A stretch of 64,000 nt of DNA, from the NCBI RefSeq assembly GCF_001816145.1, contig NZ_MDZB01000142.1, forward strand, positions 62,001 through 126,000. The letters are read 5' to 3'. This document shows, in pieces, positions 16,391 through 25,039 of this stretch (positions within the stretch are counted from its first letter, which is position 1; the number at the start of each line of letters is the position of its first letter). Made by a program: the position numbers and the translations under genes. The notes below the pieces were generated by a model that searched no databases, was not told the DNA's origin, and saw only the letters and a list, made by a program, of their open reading frames with translations. Source of the stretch: Hymenobacter lapidarius (lineage in GTDB: Bacteria > Bacteroidota > Bacteroidia > Cytophagales > Hymenobacteraceae).

Positions 16391-17779
16391 CTACTTCTTC
16401 GTGTGCTGCGTCAGCCAGTCGCCGATAACCGTGAGCACGGCCGGGCTCATGGTCTCCTCCAGGGTGCCGTATTCGTTGGGGCCGCCCGTGGCTGCAGTCT
16501 GAAAAAGATGGTTGAGGCCGGACAGTTCCTTTATGGTCACGTCGCGGTTGCCACCCGCTTTGAGGGCAGCAGCGGTGGCCGCCAAATTCGGCGTGGCAAT
16601 TACCTGAACGTCTTTACTGCCGCCCACAGCCAGTACCGGGCAGCGCACGCGGGCCAGGGATTTGGCCGGTCGGTCGGCAAGAATGGCGCGGTAGTCAGCC
16701 GATGTCATGGCGGCGAAGCTCGGCGCTAGCTCGGCGGCCTTGCGCGCGTCGCCGGTGGGGTTGTAGAGCGCCAGGAGCTGCGCGGTAGCCTGGGCGTTGT
16801 CGGCGGTTTTCTGAATAATCTGGGTCATGGCCCGCTGCACTTTTTCGGTGGCAGCCAGCTGGGCGGCATCGGCGGTTTGCAGGCGGGCGAGGGCCACGGA
16901 CTGCTGCACCAGCATCTCGTCGCCGGGCAGGGCGGGCGAGGCCAGCAGCACCAGAAAGTCGGGCCCGTTGAGTTGGATGGCGGCGCCCACGGCGGCCGTG
17001 CCGCCCTGGCTGTGCCCGAGCAGGCCCACCTGGTTTTTGCGGATGCCCGGCTGGGCACGCAGCCACGCCAGCGCGGCCTGGGCGTCGGCGGTGTAGTCGG
17101 CGCTGGTGGTGCCGGCCAGCGTGCCGCCCGACTGGCCCACGCCGCGGTCATCGAAGCGCAGCACGGCAATGCCCTGGCGGGTGAGGTAGTCGGCCAGCAC
17201 GGCGAAGGGCTTGTGGCCGGTAATGGTTTCGTCGCGGTCCTGCGGACCCGAGCCGGTGAGCAGCACCACCGCCGCAAACGGGCCCATGTCGGCGGGCACG
17301 GTGTAGGTGCCGGCCAGTGTCACGTTGGCCTTTTCGTTTTTAAACGTGACATCGGCCGACTGATACGGAAAGGGCGGCTGCGGCGTCTGGCGGCGTGGCG
17401 CGGGCTTGCCCGTGGCTCCGTTGCGGCTGAGCAGGAGGGGAAACACCCGCAGGCCCTGCTGCCATTCGCCCGCCAGCTGCTGGCCATCGGCCGAGCGGCG
17501 GCCGGCAAACCGGGCGGCCGGCTGGGCAATGCTCAGGTACACGCTGTCGGAAGGGGCAGTGAAGCGCATGGCCATGCCCTGCACCTTTTGCGCCGGAATG
17601 TCGAGCGTGGCCGTGCGCGGCCCGGCGGCCGGGTCGGCGAGGTGCATGGTGAACTCAATGGGGCCGAGCGAGCCACTCCAGTCGCCGCTGAGGCTGGGTA
17701 GCGGGGCCGTTTGGGCGTGGGCGGTGCTGGCACCGGCCAGCAGTGCGGCAGCCAGGAGAAGCCGGGTAGCAGTTTTCAT
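16391..17779 (-). CDS. Secreted alpha/beta hydrolase
   Basis: A 462-aa periplasmic or outer-surface hydrolase with a signal peptide (MKTATRLLLAAALLAGASTAHA), an N-terminal beta domain starting LSGDWSGSLGPIEFTMHL, and a hydrolase domain with an intact GHSQGG nucleophile elbow (Ser 257), RFDDRGVGQSGG, an acid in GGSKDVQV, and a histidine in GLNHLFQ. It is paralogous to the gene just downstream, which has lost the serine, so the pair arose by tandem duplication. The substrate is unknown; family members act on esters or peptides. Confidence 0.87.
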   Translation of the reverse strand: MKTATRLLLAAALLAGASTAHAQTAPLPSLSGDWSGSLGPIEFTMHLADPAAGPRTATLDIPAQKVQGMAMRFTAPSDSVYLSIAQPAARFAGRRSADGQQLAGEWQQGLRVFPLLLSRNGATGKPAPRRQTPQPPFPYQSADVTFKNEKANVTLAGTYTVPADMGPFAAVVLLTGSGPQDRDETITGHKPFAVLADYLTRQGIAVLRFDDRGVGQSGGTLAGTTSADYTADAQAALAWLRAQPGIRKNQVGLLGHSQGGTAAVGAAIQLNGPDFLVLLASPALPGDEMLVQQSVALARLQTADAAQLAATEKVQRAMTQIIQKTADNAQATAQLLALYNPTGDARKAAELAPSFAAMTSADYRAILADRPAKSLARVRCPVLAVGGSKDVQVIATPNLAATAAALKAGGNRDVTIKELSGLNHLFQTAATGGPNEYGTLEETMSPAVLTVIGDWLTQHTKK

Positions 17780-17826
17780 GAAAAAAGGAAAGGGAGAGGA
17801 AGGAAATCCTGGGTCAATCGCAACGC

Positions 17827-18822
17827 TCAAAAAGCGACAGCGACAGTAGTGGCCTGGTGACTCTGTGGAATCTGCTTGGCGACGTATATGGCGTTGGCGA
17901 TGCAGTCAACAGCGCTGTAGTGAGTTCCGACGAATATTGGTTTGCCTTGGTAAGAAGCTTTCGTGCTGGAGCTTCTTGCTGGCTTAAGACTTGAGAAAAG
18001 AAAGCGCGTTTTGCCTGCTTTGTCTGGTAGGGGAATTGCCAAACGTTGGTTGTCCTGCATTACCAAATGACAAACCTCCAAGAGAATGTCTTTCCATGTG
18101 TTGATGTCCTTCACCGTGCCGTTGGACAGGCGCAGCTGTTTGGGCTTTTGGCCGGGCAGCAAGGAAGCCAGCTGCAGTTGCGTCAACTCAATGAATGTGG
18201 CAGCAGAGGCCGCCTGTTTCTTTGGCGATGCGGGTTGTTTGCGCACTTTGGCAGACGGGTGCTTTGGTATTACCCGCAGTTCAGCCGCTTGCTTCTGAAT
18301 TGTGGGCTTGGGTGCTGTGAAAGGGAGGCCGTGCCCGCTCTGCGCTGCATCAAGCCAGTGAACAAGCTGCAAAGCGCAGCCGATAATATCATCATTCAAT
18401 AAATTGAACTGAGAGCCTGCAATGGAATTGCCCGGTCTGAATTCAGTATAGAAGTGCCAGGTGATGCCATCGGTCACCACCACTTTCAGTACTCCGAAGC
18501 CAAAGGCATAACTCAACAGCTGCTGCACGACGCTAAATTTCTCCAGATTCGAACCCAGGCATTTGGCTTCCAGCAGCAGGTCGATTTTACCGTTGGAATC
18601 GTGCAGAGCGTAGTCTGCCCGCCACGTGGTGTTAATGGTTTTTTCGGGTTCTACCAGCTGCACGTTGCTGGTATCCCAACCCAGGGCCCGCAGGACCGGG
18701 TCGATAAGGGCAGCGCGGGTTGCGGCTTCGTTTTTATGCAGAATGCTGGCATTGGCTGCGGCGCTCGCCGCCACGTTTTTCAATACTTGGTAGAGGGTGC
18801 CGAGCAGACTGGAAATAGACAT
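17827..18822 (-). CDS. Solitary HsdR N-terminal-like nuclease-fold protein
   Basis: A 331-aa cytoplasmic protein. Residues 28-110 match the type I restriction HsdR N-terminal domain (HSDR_N-like): NEAATRAALIDPVLRALGWD, then RADYAL and LLLEAKCLG. The PD-(D/E)xK residues would be E32, D70, E85 and K87, all present. Residues about 175-215 are a Lys/Ala-rich linker, and the C-terminal part (YQGKPIFVGTHYSAVDCIANAI) has no family I recognise. There is no helicase domain, methylase or specificity gene beside it. Such stand-alone proteins are common and of unknown role; a defence function is only a possibility. Confidence 0.7.
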   Translation of the reverse strand: MSISSLLGTLYQVLKNVAASAAANASILHKNEAATRAALIDPVLRALGWDTSNVQLVEPEKTINTTWRADYALHDSNGKIDLLLEAKCLGSNLEKFSVVQQLLSYAFGFGVLKVVVTDGITWHFYTEFRPGNSIAGSQFNLLNDDIIGCALQLVHWLDAAQSGHGLPFTAPKPTIQKQAAELRVIPKHPSAKVRKQPASPKKQAASAATFIELTQLQLASLLPGQKPKQLRLSNGTVKDINTWKDILLEVCHLVMQDNQRLAIPLPDKAGKTRFLFSSLKPARSSSTKASYQGKPIFVGTHYSAVDCIANAIYVAKQIPQSHQATTVAVAF

Positions 18823-18830
18823 GGGGCAGC

Positions 18831-18894
18831 GTAGGGCGAAGTGCAGCGCAATGTTAGCTACTGAAACGACATTGCGCAGTGCGCTTCGCCCTAC
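18831..18894. repeat. 64-bp palindrome between the HsdR-N-like gene and uvrA
   Basis: The arms gtagggcgaagtgcagcgcaatgt and the complement of acattgcgcagtgcgcttcgccctac match with few gaps. The structure lies in the 149-base divergent promoter region. It is unrelated to the main palindrome family. It could be a second intergenic repeat type or a regulatory hairpin. Confidence 0.6.
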
Positions 18895-18971
18895 CCACGG
18901 CCGTACCTTCGCAGCCGTAGCAACTACCCGTGGCCGAAACCTTCCGGCCCGGTTTCGCTGTTAGTTCGTTT

Positions 18972-21812
18972 ATGCCCAAAAAAGACGCTTTGCAAGTTTC
19001 GGCCCCCGCCGACAACGCCATTGACCACCTCGACCCGCGCGAATTCATCCTCATCAAAAATGCCCGGGTTCACAACCTTAAAAACCTCAGCGTGGCCCTG
19101 CCGCGCAACCAGTTCATCGTCGTCACGGGCCTGAGCGGCTCGGGCAAATCCAGCCTGGCCTTCGATACGTTGTATGCTGAAGGCCAGCGCATGTACGTGG
19201 AAAGCCTGAGCAGCTACGCTCGCCAGTTCCTGGGCCGCATGGACAAGCCCGACGTGGACTACATCCGGGGCATCTCGCCGGCCATTGCCATCGAGCAGAA
19301 GGTGAGCATCAAGAACAACCGTTCGACGGTGGGCACCAGCACCGAGATTTACGACTACCTCAAGCTGCTGTTTGCGCGGGTGGGCCGCACGTTTTCGCCC
19401 GTGAGCGGCGAGCAGGTGCGCAAGGACAACGTGGCCGACGTGGTGGATTTTCTGGCCGCGCAGCCCGAGGGCACCAAGGCCATGATTCTGGCCCCGCTGT
19501 TCCGCACCGACCCCACCCGGGCCATGAGCAAGGAGCTGGATTTGCTGCTGCAAAAAGGCTACAGCCGCGTGGTGGTGGGCGGCGTCACGTCGCAGATTGA
19601 GGACCTGATAGGGGAGGGCCAGCCCGAGGTGAAGGGCGAAGTATACATCATGGTGGACCGCGCCGTGCTGCGGCCCGACGACGAAGACCTGCTGTTCCGC
19701 CTCTCGGATTCGGTGCAGACGGCCTTTTTCGAAGGCCACGGCAGCTGCGTGCTGCGCCTGAACGAGGACGAGTCGCGCACCTTCTCCGACAAGTTTGAGT
19801 TGGACGACATCGTATTTGAGGAGCCGAGCGTCAATTTCTTCTCCTTCAACAACCCCTACGGCGCCTGCCAGACCTGCGAGGGCTTCGGCTCGGTGCTGGG
19901 CATTGATGAGGACCTGGTGATTCCGGACAAGAGCCTGACGGTGTACGAGGGCGCGATTGCGCCGTGGCGCACCGAAAAGCAGGGCGAGTGGCTGAAGCCG
20001 CTGCTGAAAAACGGCATCCGCTTCGATTTCCCCATTCACCGCCCCTACAACGAGCTCAGCGAAGCCGAGCAACGCCTGCTTTGGACTGGAAACAAGCACT
20101 TCGACGGGCTGGATAAGTACTTTAAGTGGGTGAGCGAGCAGACCCACAAAATCCAGTACCGTGTGCTGCAGAGCCGCTACCGGGGCCGCACCACCTGCCC
20201 CGACTGCCGCGGCACCCGTCTGCGCAAGGACGCCCAGTACGTGCGCATCGCCGACAAGAACATTGCCGACATCGTGCTGCTGCCCATCTCCGACGCCCTC
20301 ACGTTCTTCCAGAACATGAGCCTGAGCGAGCACGACGCCAAAGTGGCCGAGCGCCTCGTAACGGAAATCACCAACCGCCTCGGTTACCTCAACCGCGTGG
20401 GCTTGGGTTACCTGACCCTGAACCGTCTGAGCAACACGCTGAGCGGCGGCGAAAGCCAGCGCATTTCGCTGGCCACCTCGCTGGGTTCGGCTCTGGTGGG
20501 CTCCATGTACGTGCTCGATGAGCCCAGCATCGGCCTGCACCCCAAGGATGCCGAGCAGCTCATTGGCGTGCTGCGCTCCCTGCAGCAGCTCGGCAATACC
20601 GTGGTGGTGGTGGAGCACGAGGAGAAGATGATGGAGGCGGCCGACCAGATTATCGACATCGGCCCCGAAGCCGGCAGCGGCGGTGGCAATCTCATGTTTC
20701 AGGGCACCATGGCCGAGCTGCTGCAGGACACCAGCACCTATACCGGCCAGTACCTGAGCGGACGCATGGAAGTGGCCGTGCCCGCTGTGCGCCGCCCCTG
20801 GCGCAATGCCCTGGAGCTGACCGGAGCCCGCGAAAACAACCTCAAAAACGTGAGCGTGAAGCTGCCGCTGGGCGTGATGACGGTGGTAACCGGCGTATCT
20901 GGCTCGGGCAAGTCCACGCTCATCAAGCGCATTCTGGCTCCGGCCCTGATGAAAATGCTGGGCGGCGGCGCGGGCGAAAGCACCGGCAAGTTCGACCGCC
21001 TCACGGGCGTGAACGGGCAGGTATCGCATGTGGAGTTTGTGGACCAGAACCCCATCGGCAAATCGTCGCGCTCCAACCCGGTGACCTACGTGAAGGCCTA
21101 CGACGCCATCCGGACGCTGTTTTCGGAGCAGCCGCTGGCCAAAGCGCGCGGCCTGAAGCCCTCACACTTCAGCTTCAACGTGGACGGTGGGCGCTGCGAA
21201 GTGTGCCAGGGCGAGGGCCAGGTGAAAATCGAAATGCAGTTCATGGCCGATATCTACCTGACCTGCGAGGGCTGCAGTGGCCGTAAGTTCAAGCAGGACA
21301 TTCTGGAGATAAAATTCCAGGACAAGGGCATCGACGAAGTGCTGGAGCTGACCGTGTCCGACGCCGTACAGTTCTTTAAAAGTCAGCCCAAAGTCGCCGA
21401 GCGACTCAAGCCGCTCGAAGACGTGGGCCTGGGCTACATCCGCCTCGGCCAGTCGGCCAACACGCTCAGCGGTGGCGAGGCCCAGCGCGTGAAGCTGGCC
21501 AGTTTCCTCACCAAAGGCGCCACGCTGCAGCAGGATAAAATCCTGTTCATCTTCGACGAGCCCAGCACCGGCCTGCACTTTCACGACATTGCCAAGCTGC
21601 TCACGGCTTTGAACGCGCTGATTGAGCAAGGCAATTCCGTGCTCATCATCGAGCACAACGTCGACATCATCAAGTGCGCCGACTGGCTCATCGACCTCGG
21701 CCCGGAAGGCGGCCTCAACGGCGGCCACCTGCTCTTTGAAGGCACGCCGGAAGACCTGGTGAAACTGAAAGACACCAACCACACCGCGCGGTTTTTGGCC
21801 GATAAGGTGTAA
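18972..21812 (+). CDS. uvrA: Excinuclease ABC subunit A
   Basis: DNA damage sensor of nucleotide excision repair, 946 aa. It has two ABC ATPase modules: Walker A GLSGSGKSS and GVSGSGKST, signatures LSGGESQR and LSGGEAQR, and Walker B regions VLDEPSIGLH and IFDEPSTGLH. The C-terminal zinc module is intact (CEVC, 19 residues, CEGC). The insertion-domain zinc module keeps CQTC, but the partner CxxC about 24 residues earlier is replaced by a Cys-free FELDDIVFEEPSVNFFSF stretch. I believe that variant is common in Bacteroidota UvrA, but cannot check. I chose the ATG at 18972 (MPKKDAL) over the in-frame start at 18930. Confidence 0.96.
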   Translation: MPKKDALQVSAPADNAIDHLDPREFILIKNARVHNLKNLSVALPRNQFIVVTGLSGSGKSSLAFDTLYAEGQRMYVESLSSYARQFLGRMDKPDVDYIRGISPAIAIEQKVSIKNNRSTVGTSTEIYDYLKLLFARVGRTFSPVSGEQVRKDNVADVVDFLAAQPEGTKAMILAPLFRTDPTRAMSKELDLLLQKGYSRVVVGGVTSQIEDLIGEGQPEVKGEVYIMVDRAVLRPDDEDLLFRLSDSVQTAFFEGHGSCVLRLNEDESRTFSDKFELDDIVFEEPSVNFFSFNNPYGACQTCEGFGSVLGIDEDLVIPDKSLTVYEGAIAPWRTEKQGEWLKPLLKNGIRFDFPIHRPYNELSEAEQRLLWTGNKHFDGLDKYFKWVSEQTHKIQYRVLQSRYRGRTTCPDCRGTRLRKDAQYVRIADKNIADIVLLPISDALTFFQNMSLSEHDAKVAERLVTEITNRLGYLNRVGLGYLTLNRLSNTLSGGESQRISLATSLGSALVGSMYVLDEPSIGLHPKDAEQLIGVLRSLQQLGNTVVVVEHEEKMMEAADQIIDIGPEAGSGGGNLMFQGTMAELLQDTSTYTGQYLSGRMEVAVPAVRRPWRNALELTGARENNLKNVSVKLPLGVMTVVTGVSGSGKSTLIKRILAPALMKMLGGGAGESTGKFDRLTGVNGQVSHVEFVDQNPIGKSSRSNPVTYVKAYDAIRTLFSEQPLAKARGLKPSHFSFNVDGGRCEVCQGEGQVKIEMQFMADIYLTCEGCSGRKFKQDILEIKFQDKGIDEVLELTVSDAVQFFKSQPKVAERLKPLEDVGLGYIRLGQSANTLSGGEAQRVKLASFLTKGATLQQDKILFIFDEPSTGLHFHDIAKLLTALNALIEQGNSVLIIEHNVDIIKCADWLIDLGPEGGLNGGHLLFEGTPEDLVKLKDTNHTARFLADKV

Positions 21813-21819
21813 CGTTGCA

Positions 21820-21859
21820 GCCCCACCCGCCAGGCGGTAGGCCGCGGATGGGTGGGGGC
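21820..21859 (+). terminator. GC-rich hairpin after uvrA
   Basis: A stem of gccccaccc (21820-21828) pairing with gggtgggggc (21850-21859) lies 8 bases after the uvrA stop. There is no clear T-tract, so it may be a weak terminator or a 3' stabilising hairpin. Confidence 0.4.
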
Positions 21860-21972
21860 GGTCCCAGCAATGCTTTGTTACCCTGCTTATTTGCGTGGGC
21901 AAATCAGCATTGATTCGCCCTAATCCAAGCCTTATATTGATACGTAGGTGGCTCACCTACCTCCTCTTAAGT

Positions 21973-22854
21973 ATGCCGACTACCGCCCACTACCCCGATA
22001 ACTACGCTGCTCCCGACACTTCAGCAGTAGGCTGGCTGTGGCGCTGGCTGACAGCGGCGTCCATTTTCGGCAATATTTTTCTCAACTATTATTCAAATAC
22101 GCGGCCGTTCAATGGGCAGACCATGGGGGAGGTTTCGGCCCGCTACCCCACGCTGCTCACGCCGGCGGGCTACGCTTTCAGCATTTGGGGGCTGATTTTT
22201 CTGGGGTTGGCGGTGTACGCGGTGTGGCAGCTGCTGCCGGCGCAGAGCAGGCTGTCGCTGCCCACCGCCCTTGCTAAGCCGCTGACCCTGGCCAACGTCG
22301 CCACGGCGGGCTGGGTTGTGCTGTTTGCCTACGAAGAGATTTTGCCCAGCGTGGGCCTCATGGTGCTGATTCTGGCTTTGCTGATGGTGGTGTACGGGCG
22401 GGCCCGGCGGCGCATTTTTGTTGATGCTGCGCCAGCCTGGGTCGGTGTGCCGTTTTCCCTGTTTATGGGCTGGATTTCGGTAGCTTCGGTGATTAACATC
22501 ACCATTGGGCTGCGCGAGCTGGGCTGGCAAACCGCCGACGGCATGTCCATAACGCTCACGCTGGGCTTGCTGGCGGTGGTGGTGGCGCTGGGCTTGTTCA
22601 TTAGCCGCGTCTTTCGCGATATGGTGTACCCGCTGGTGCTGGCGTGGGCGCTGGTAGCCATTTGGGTGGTGCGCTTGCGCGAAGTGCCCGAGCTGGGCTG
22701 GGCCGCGCTGGCCGGCGCCGTCATTGTGGCGGTGCTGGGCATCGTGTTTTCGCGGCAGGGCGGCCGCAAGACCCCGTGGCAGATACGCGACGAAGCCGCC
22801 GCCGCCCGTGAGGCCGAGATAGCCGCTTCCCGCTCCATGAGCGCGGGCGAATAG
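21973..22854 (+). CDS. TspO/MBR-like integral membrane protein
   Basis: A 293-aa inner-membrane protein with about eight hydrophobic segments. The motif TPAGYAFSIWGLIFLGLAVYAVWQ region and the preceding NYYSNTRPFNG match the extended tryptophan-rich sensory/TspO-related proteins of Bacteroidota, which are longer than the classic 160-aa TspO. The tail is charged. The function in bacteria is unsettled (porphyrin or stress-linked). The start at 21973 avoids a basic upstream extension with no family likeness. It is followed after 98 bases by tpiA. Confidence 0.75.
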   Translation: MPTTAHYPDNYAAPDTSAVGWLWRWLTAASIFGNIFLNYYSNTRPFNGQTMGEVSARYPTLLTPAGYAFSIWGLIFLGLAVYAVWQLLPAQSRLSLPTALAKPLTLANVATAGWVVLFAYEEILPSVGLMVLILALLMVVYGRARRRIFVDAAPAWVGVPFSLFMGWISVASVINITIGLRELGWQTADGMSITLTLGLLAVVVALGLFISRVFRDMVYPLVLAWALVAIWVVRLREVPELGWAALAGAVIVAVLGIVFSRQGGRKTPWQIRDEAAAAREAEIAASRSMSAGE

Positions 22855-22908
22855 CCTCCGTGCGACGGCCCCGGTGGCGATTGGGCGCGCCGGTGCCGCT
22901 GGTCCTGC

Positions 22909-22916
22909 TAGCTTTG
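22909..22916 (+). promoter_or_regulatory. Bacteroidota-type -7 element upstream of tpiA
   Basis: TAGCTTTG matches TAnnTTTG exactly and lies 36 bases before the tpiA start codon. No well-spaced TTG -33 element is seen: the nearest TTG at 22881 is about 6 bases too far. Called on the -7 match and position only. Confidence 0.45.
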
Positions 22917-22952
22917 TGCCTTTGAACTTCACGTGCACCGCACCCACAGCTT

Positions 22953-23720
22953 ATGCGCCAAAACCTTATTGCCGGCAACTGGAAAATGAATCTGACTTAC
23001 CCCGAAGCCATGGCTTTGGTGGGTGAAATCTCCACGTTGGCCAGCGCCAGTCCAGCTGGTGCTGCTTTGCCCGAAGTCGTTATCTGCCCGCCCTTTCCGG
23101 TGCTGCACGGCGTGGGCCAGGCGTTGCCGCAGGGCGGCAAGTTCCACCTCGGCGCCCAGAACTGCCACCAGAAGGAAAGCGGAGCGTTCACGGGCGAGGT
23201 GTCGGCGAAGCTTCTGGCTTCGGTGGGCTGCGAATACGTTATTCTGGGCCACTCGGAACGCCGCCAGTACTTCCGCGAAGACGACGAGCTGCTGAGCCAG
23301 AAGCTGAAAGCCGCGCTGGTCGCCGGCCTGAAGCCGATTTTTTGCGTGGGCGAGTCGCTGGACACCCGCGAAGCCGACGAAACCTTCGATTACATCGGCA
23401 AGCAGCTCACCGACGGCCTGTTTCATCTCAGCAACGAGGAGTTTGACCAGGTGACGGTGGCCTACGAGCCCATCTGGGCCATTGGCACGGGGCGCACGGC
23501 TACCAGCGCCCAGGCCCAGGAAGTGCACGCTTTCATCCGCGAGCGAATTGCCCGGGCCTACGACGGCAAAACCGCCCTCGACACCACCATTCTATACGGC
23601 GGCTCGGCCAACGCCCAGAACGCGCGGGAGCTTTTCGCGCAGCCCGACGTTGACGGCGGACTCATTGGCGGCGCCTCGCTGAAAGCGGCCGACTTTATGG
23701 CCATTATTCAGTCCTTCTAA
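22953..23720 (+). CDS. tpiA: Triosephosphate isomerase
   Basis: Glycolytic/gluconeogenic enzyme interconverting glyceraldehyde-3-phosphate and dihydroxyacetone phosphate. It is 255 aa, the normal TIM-barrel length. N-terminal GNWKMN has the catalytic lysine; the electrophile histidine is in GHSERRQYF, and the catalytic glutamate in AYEPIWAIGTGRTAT. The C-terminal phosphate-binding motifs YGGSANAQN and GGLIGGASL are intact. Confidence 0.97.
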   Translation: MRQNLIAGNWKMNLTYPEAMALVGEISTLASASPAGAALPEVVICPPFPVLHGVGQALPQGGKFHLGAQNCHQKESGAFTGEVSAKLLASVGCEYVILGHSERRQYFREDDELLSQKLKAALVAGLKPIFCVGESLDTREADETFDYIGKQLTDGLFHLSNEEFDQVTVAYEPIWAIGTGRTATSAQAQEVHAFIRERIARAYDGKTALDTTILYGGSANAQNARELFAQPDVDGGLIGGASLKAADFMAIIQSF

Positions 23721-23765
23721 TTCGGGTCTGGCACCGTTGTTGGAGGCCGACACAGGCTGGCGGTC

Positions 23766-24188
23766 TTGTGCCGCCTCACGCAGAAACTTGTTGCTCTAGC
23801 CATGTTTTTCTCCTTGTTGCTCACGGCCTGGCTGGCCACGGCGCCGGGTGGCCCCACGGCCTCCCTGCCACTTGCCGCTCCCAACCACGCCCTCCGGACG
23901 GGGCCGTTGGAACCGTGCAAAATATACGGCTCGGTGTACCTCGAAACCGACCCCGGCCGCCGCAGCTACTGCTACGGCACGGTGTACGTGGAGCCGGAAG
24001 AGGCATTTGCCGACGTCGTGGTTTTCAAGGAAGACAACAAGCTGTTTGCGGACAAAGCCGGCCTGTGGGCCGATGCCCCGGCCCGCGACTTTGCCGACTA
24101 CGTGCTGCTGGTGACCACCGACCGGAGCCGGGCCGACTTTGCCATTCACTACACCAAAGTGCGCTCCTTTGCCGGCTGCAAAAAGTAA
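23766..24188 (+). CDS. Secreted DUF6150-type protein
   Basis: A small exported protein of up to 140 aa. After a hydrophobic N-terminus ending near LATAPGGPTA comes a domain with CKIYGSVYLE, then TVYVEPEEAFADVVVFKEDN and AGLWADAPARDFADYVL, which I recognise as the DUF6150 pattern of Bacteroidota; its function is unknown. The start is uncertain. A TTG at 23766 gives a signal peptide with a basic N-region, while the ATG at 23802 (MFFSLLLTAWLAT) gives a shorter one with no positive charge. Confidence 0.72.
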   Translation: MCRLTQKLVALAMFFSLLLTAWLATAPGGPTASLPLAAPNHALRTGPLEPCKIYGSVYLETDPGRRSYCYGTVYVEPEEAFADVVVFKEDNKLFADKAGLWADAPARDFADYVLLVTTDRSRADFAIHYTKVRSFAGCKK

Positions 24189-24277
24189 TAAATAGCCTGC
24201 GAAAAGCGCGGCGTTGCGCGCGTTTCTGCCGAACTTGCCACCCTACCCGGGGTGGCATTTTTGCTGCCCGAAATCTG

Positions 24278-25039
24278 ATGGAACTCGAACTTCGGAACCT
24301 GACCAAGTCCTTTGGTCCCAAACACGTGCTGCGCGACGTGTCCCTGACCGCGCACACCGGCTACTGCGTGGGCGTGCTGGGCCGCAACGGCGCCGGCAAA
24401 AGCACCCTTTTCAATCTGCTCACTAACGTGCTGCTGCCCACCAGTGGCGCCATCGTGCTCGACGGCCTGCCCTTGGGCGAAACCTTTCCCGTGGGCGTGA
24501 AGCGGCGAATGGGCGCCCTTGTCAACCAGGCGTACCTGGTGGAGCAGCTCACGCCCGAGGAGTACCTGCAGTTTGTGGCCCGCATCTACGACCTGCCCGA
24601 TGCCCAGCCGCGCATCGAGAGCCTGCTGGCGCATTTGCTGGAGGATTACGACACCGTGCGCCGCAAGCGCCTCAGCTCGTTCTCGACCGGCATGAAGCAG
24701 AAAGTAGCCATTGCTTCCTGCTTGCTGCACCGCCCCGAGCTGCTGGTGCTGGACGAGCCATTCAACGGCCTCGACGTGTTTTCGGCCGATAGCGTGCTGG
24801 CGCTGCTCAACAGCTACCGGCCGCAGGCCCTCACGTTTGTGTCGTCGCACAACTTAGCCCACATCGAAAAAGTAGCCACCCACCTGCTCGTTATCGATGA
24901 TAGCGAGGTGAAGTACTGGGGTACCATGGCCGACTTTCTGCAGGGCCAGGGCGCCTTGCTGGGCGATGCCCTGCTTCGGCTCATCAACCCGGCCACCACC
25001 ACCGCTCAGGACTTGACATGGCTGACTACGCAATGCTAG
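24278..25039 (+). CDS. ABC transporter ATP-binding protein
   Basis: A 253-aa ATPase. The Walker A motif is GRNGAGKST, the signature-like stretch is SSFSTGMKQKVAIASCLL, and Walker B is LLVLDEPFNGLD; the switch histidine is in VSSHNLAHIE. The start MELELRNLTKSFGPK is the conserved ABC beginning; the open frame runs much further upstream but overlaps the DUF6150 gene. Its last 22 bases overlap the membrane partner gene, so the two form an operon for a membrane exporter or remodelling complex of unknown substrate. Confidence 0.92.
   Translation: MELELRNLTKSFGPKHVLRDVSLTAHTGYCVGVLGRNGAGKSTLFNLLTNVLLPTSGAIVLDGLPLGETFPVGVKRRMGALVNQAYLVEQLTPEEYLQFVARIYDLPDAQPRIESLLAHLLEDYDTVRRKRLSSFSTGMKQKVAIASCLLHRPELLVLDEPFNGLDVFSADSVLALLNSYRPQALTFVSSHNLAHIEKVATHLLVIDDSEVKYWGTMADFLQGQGALLGDALLRLINPATTTAQDLTWLTTQC

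Noticed and set aside
23768-24277. Long upstream extension of the ABC ATPase frame
   Set aside because: It overlaps the DUF6150-type gene in another frame, and the residues are Arg/Pro-rich shadow sequence. The conserved ABC start is at 24278.
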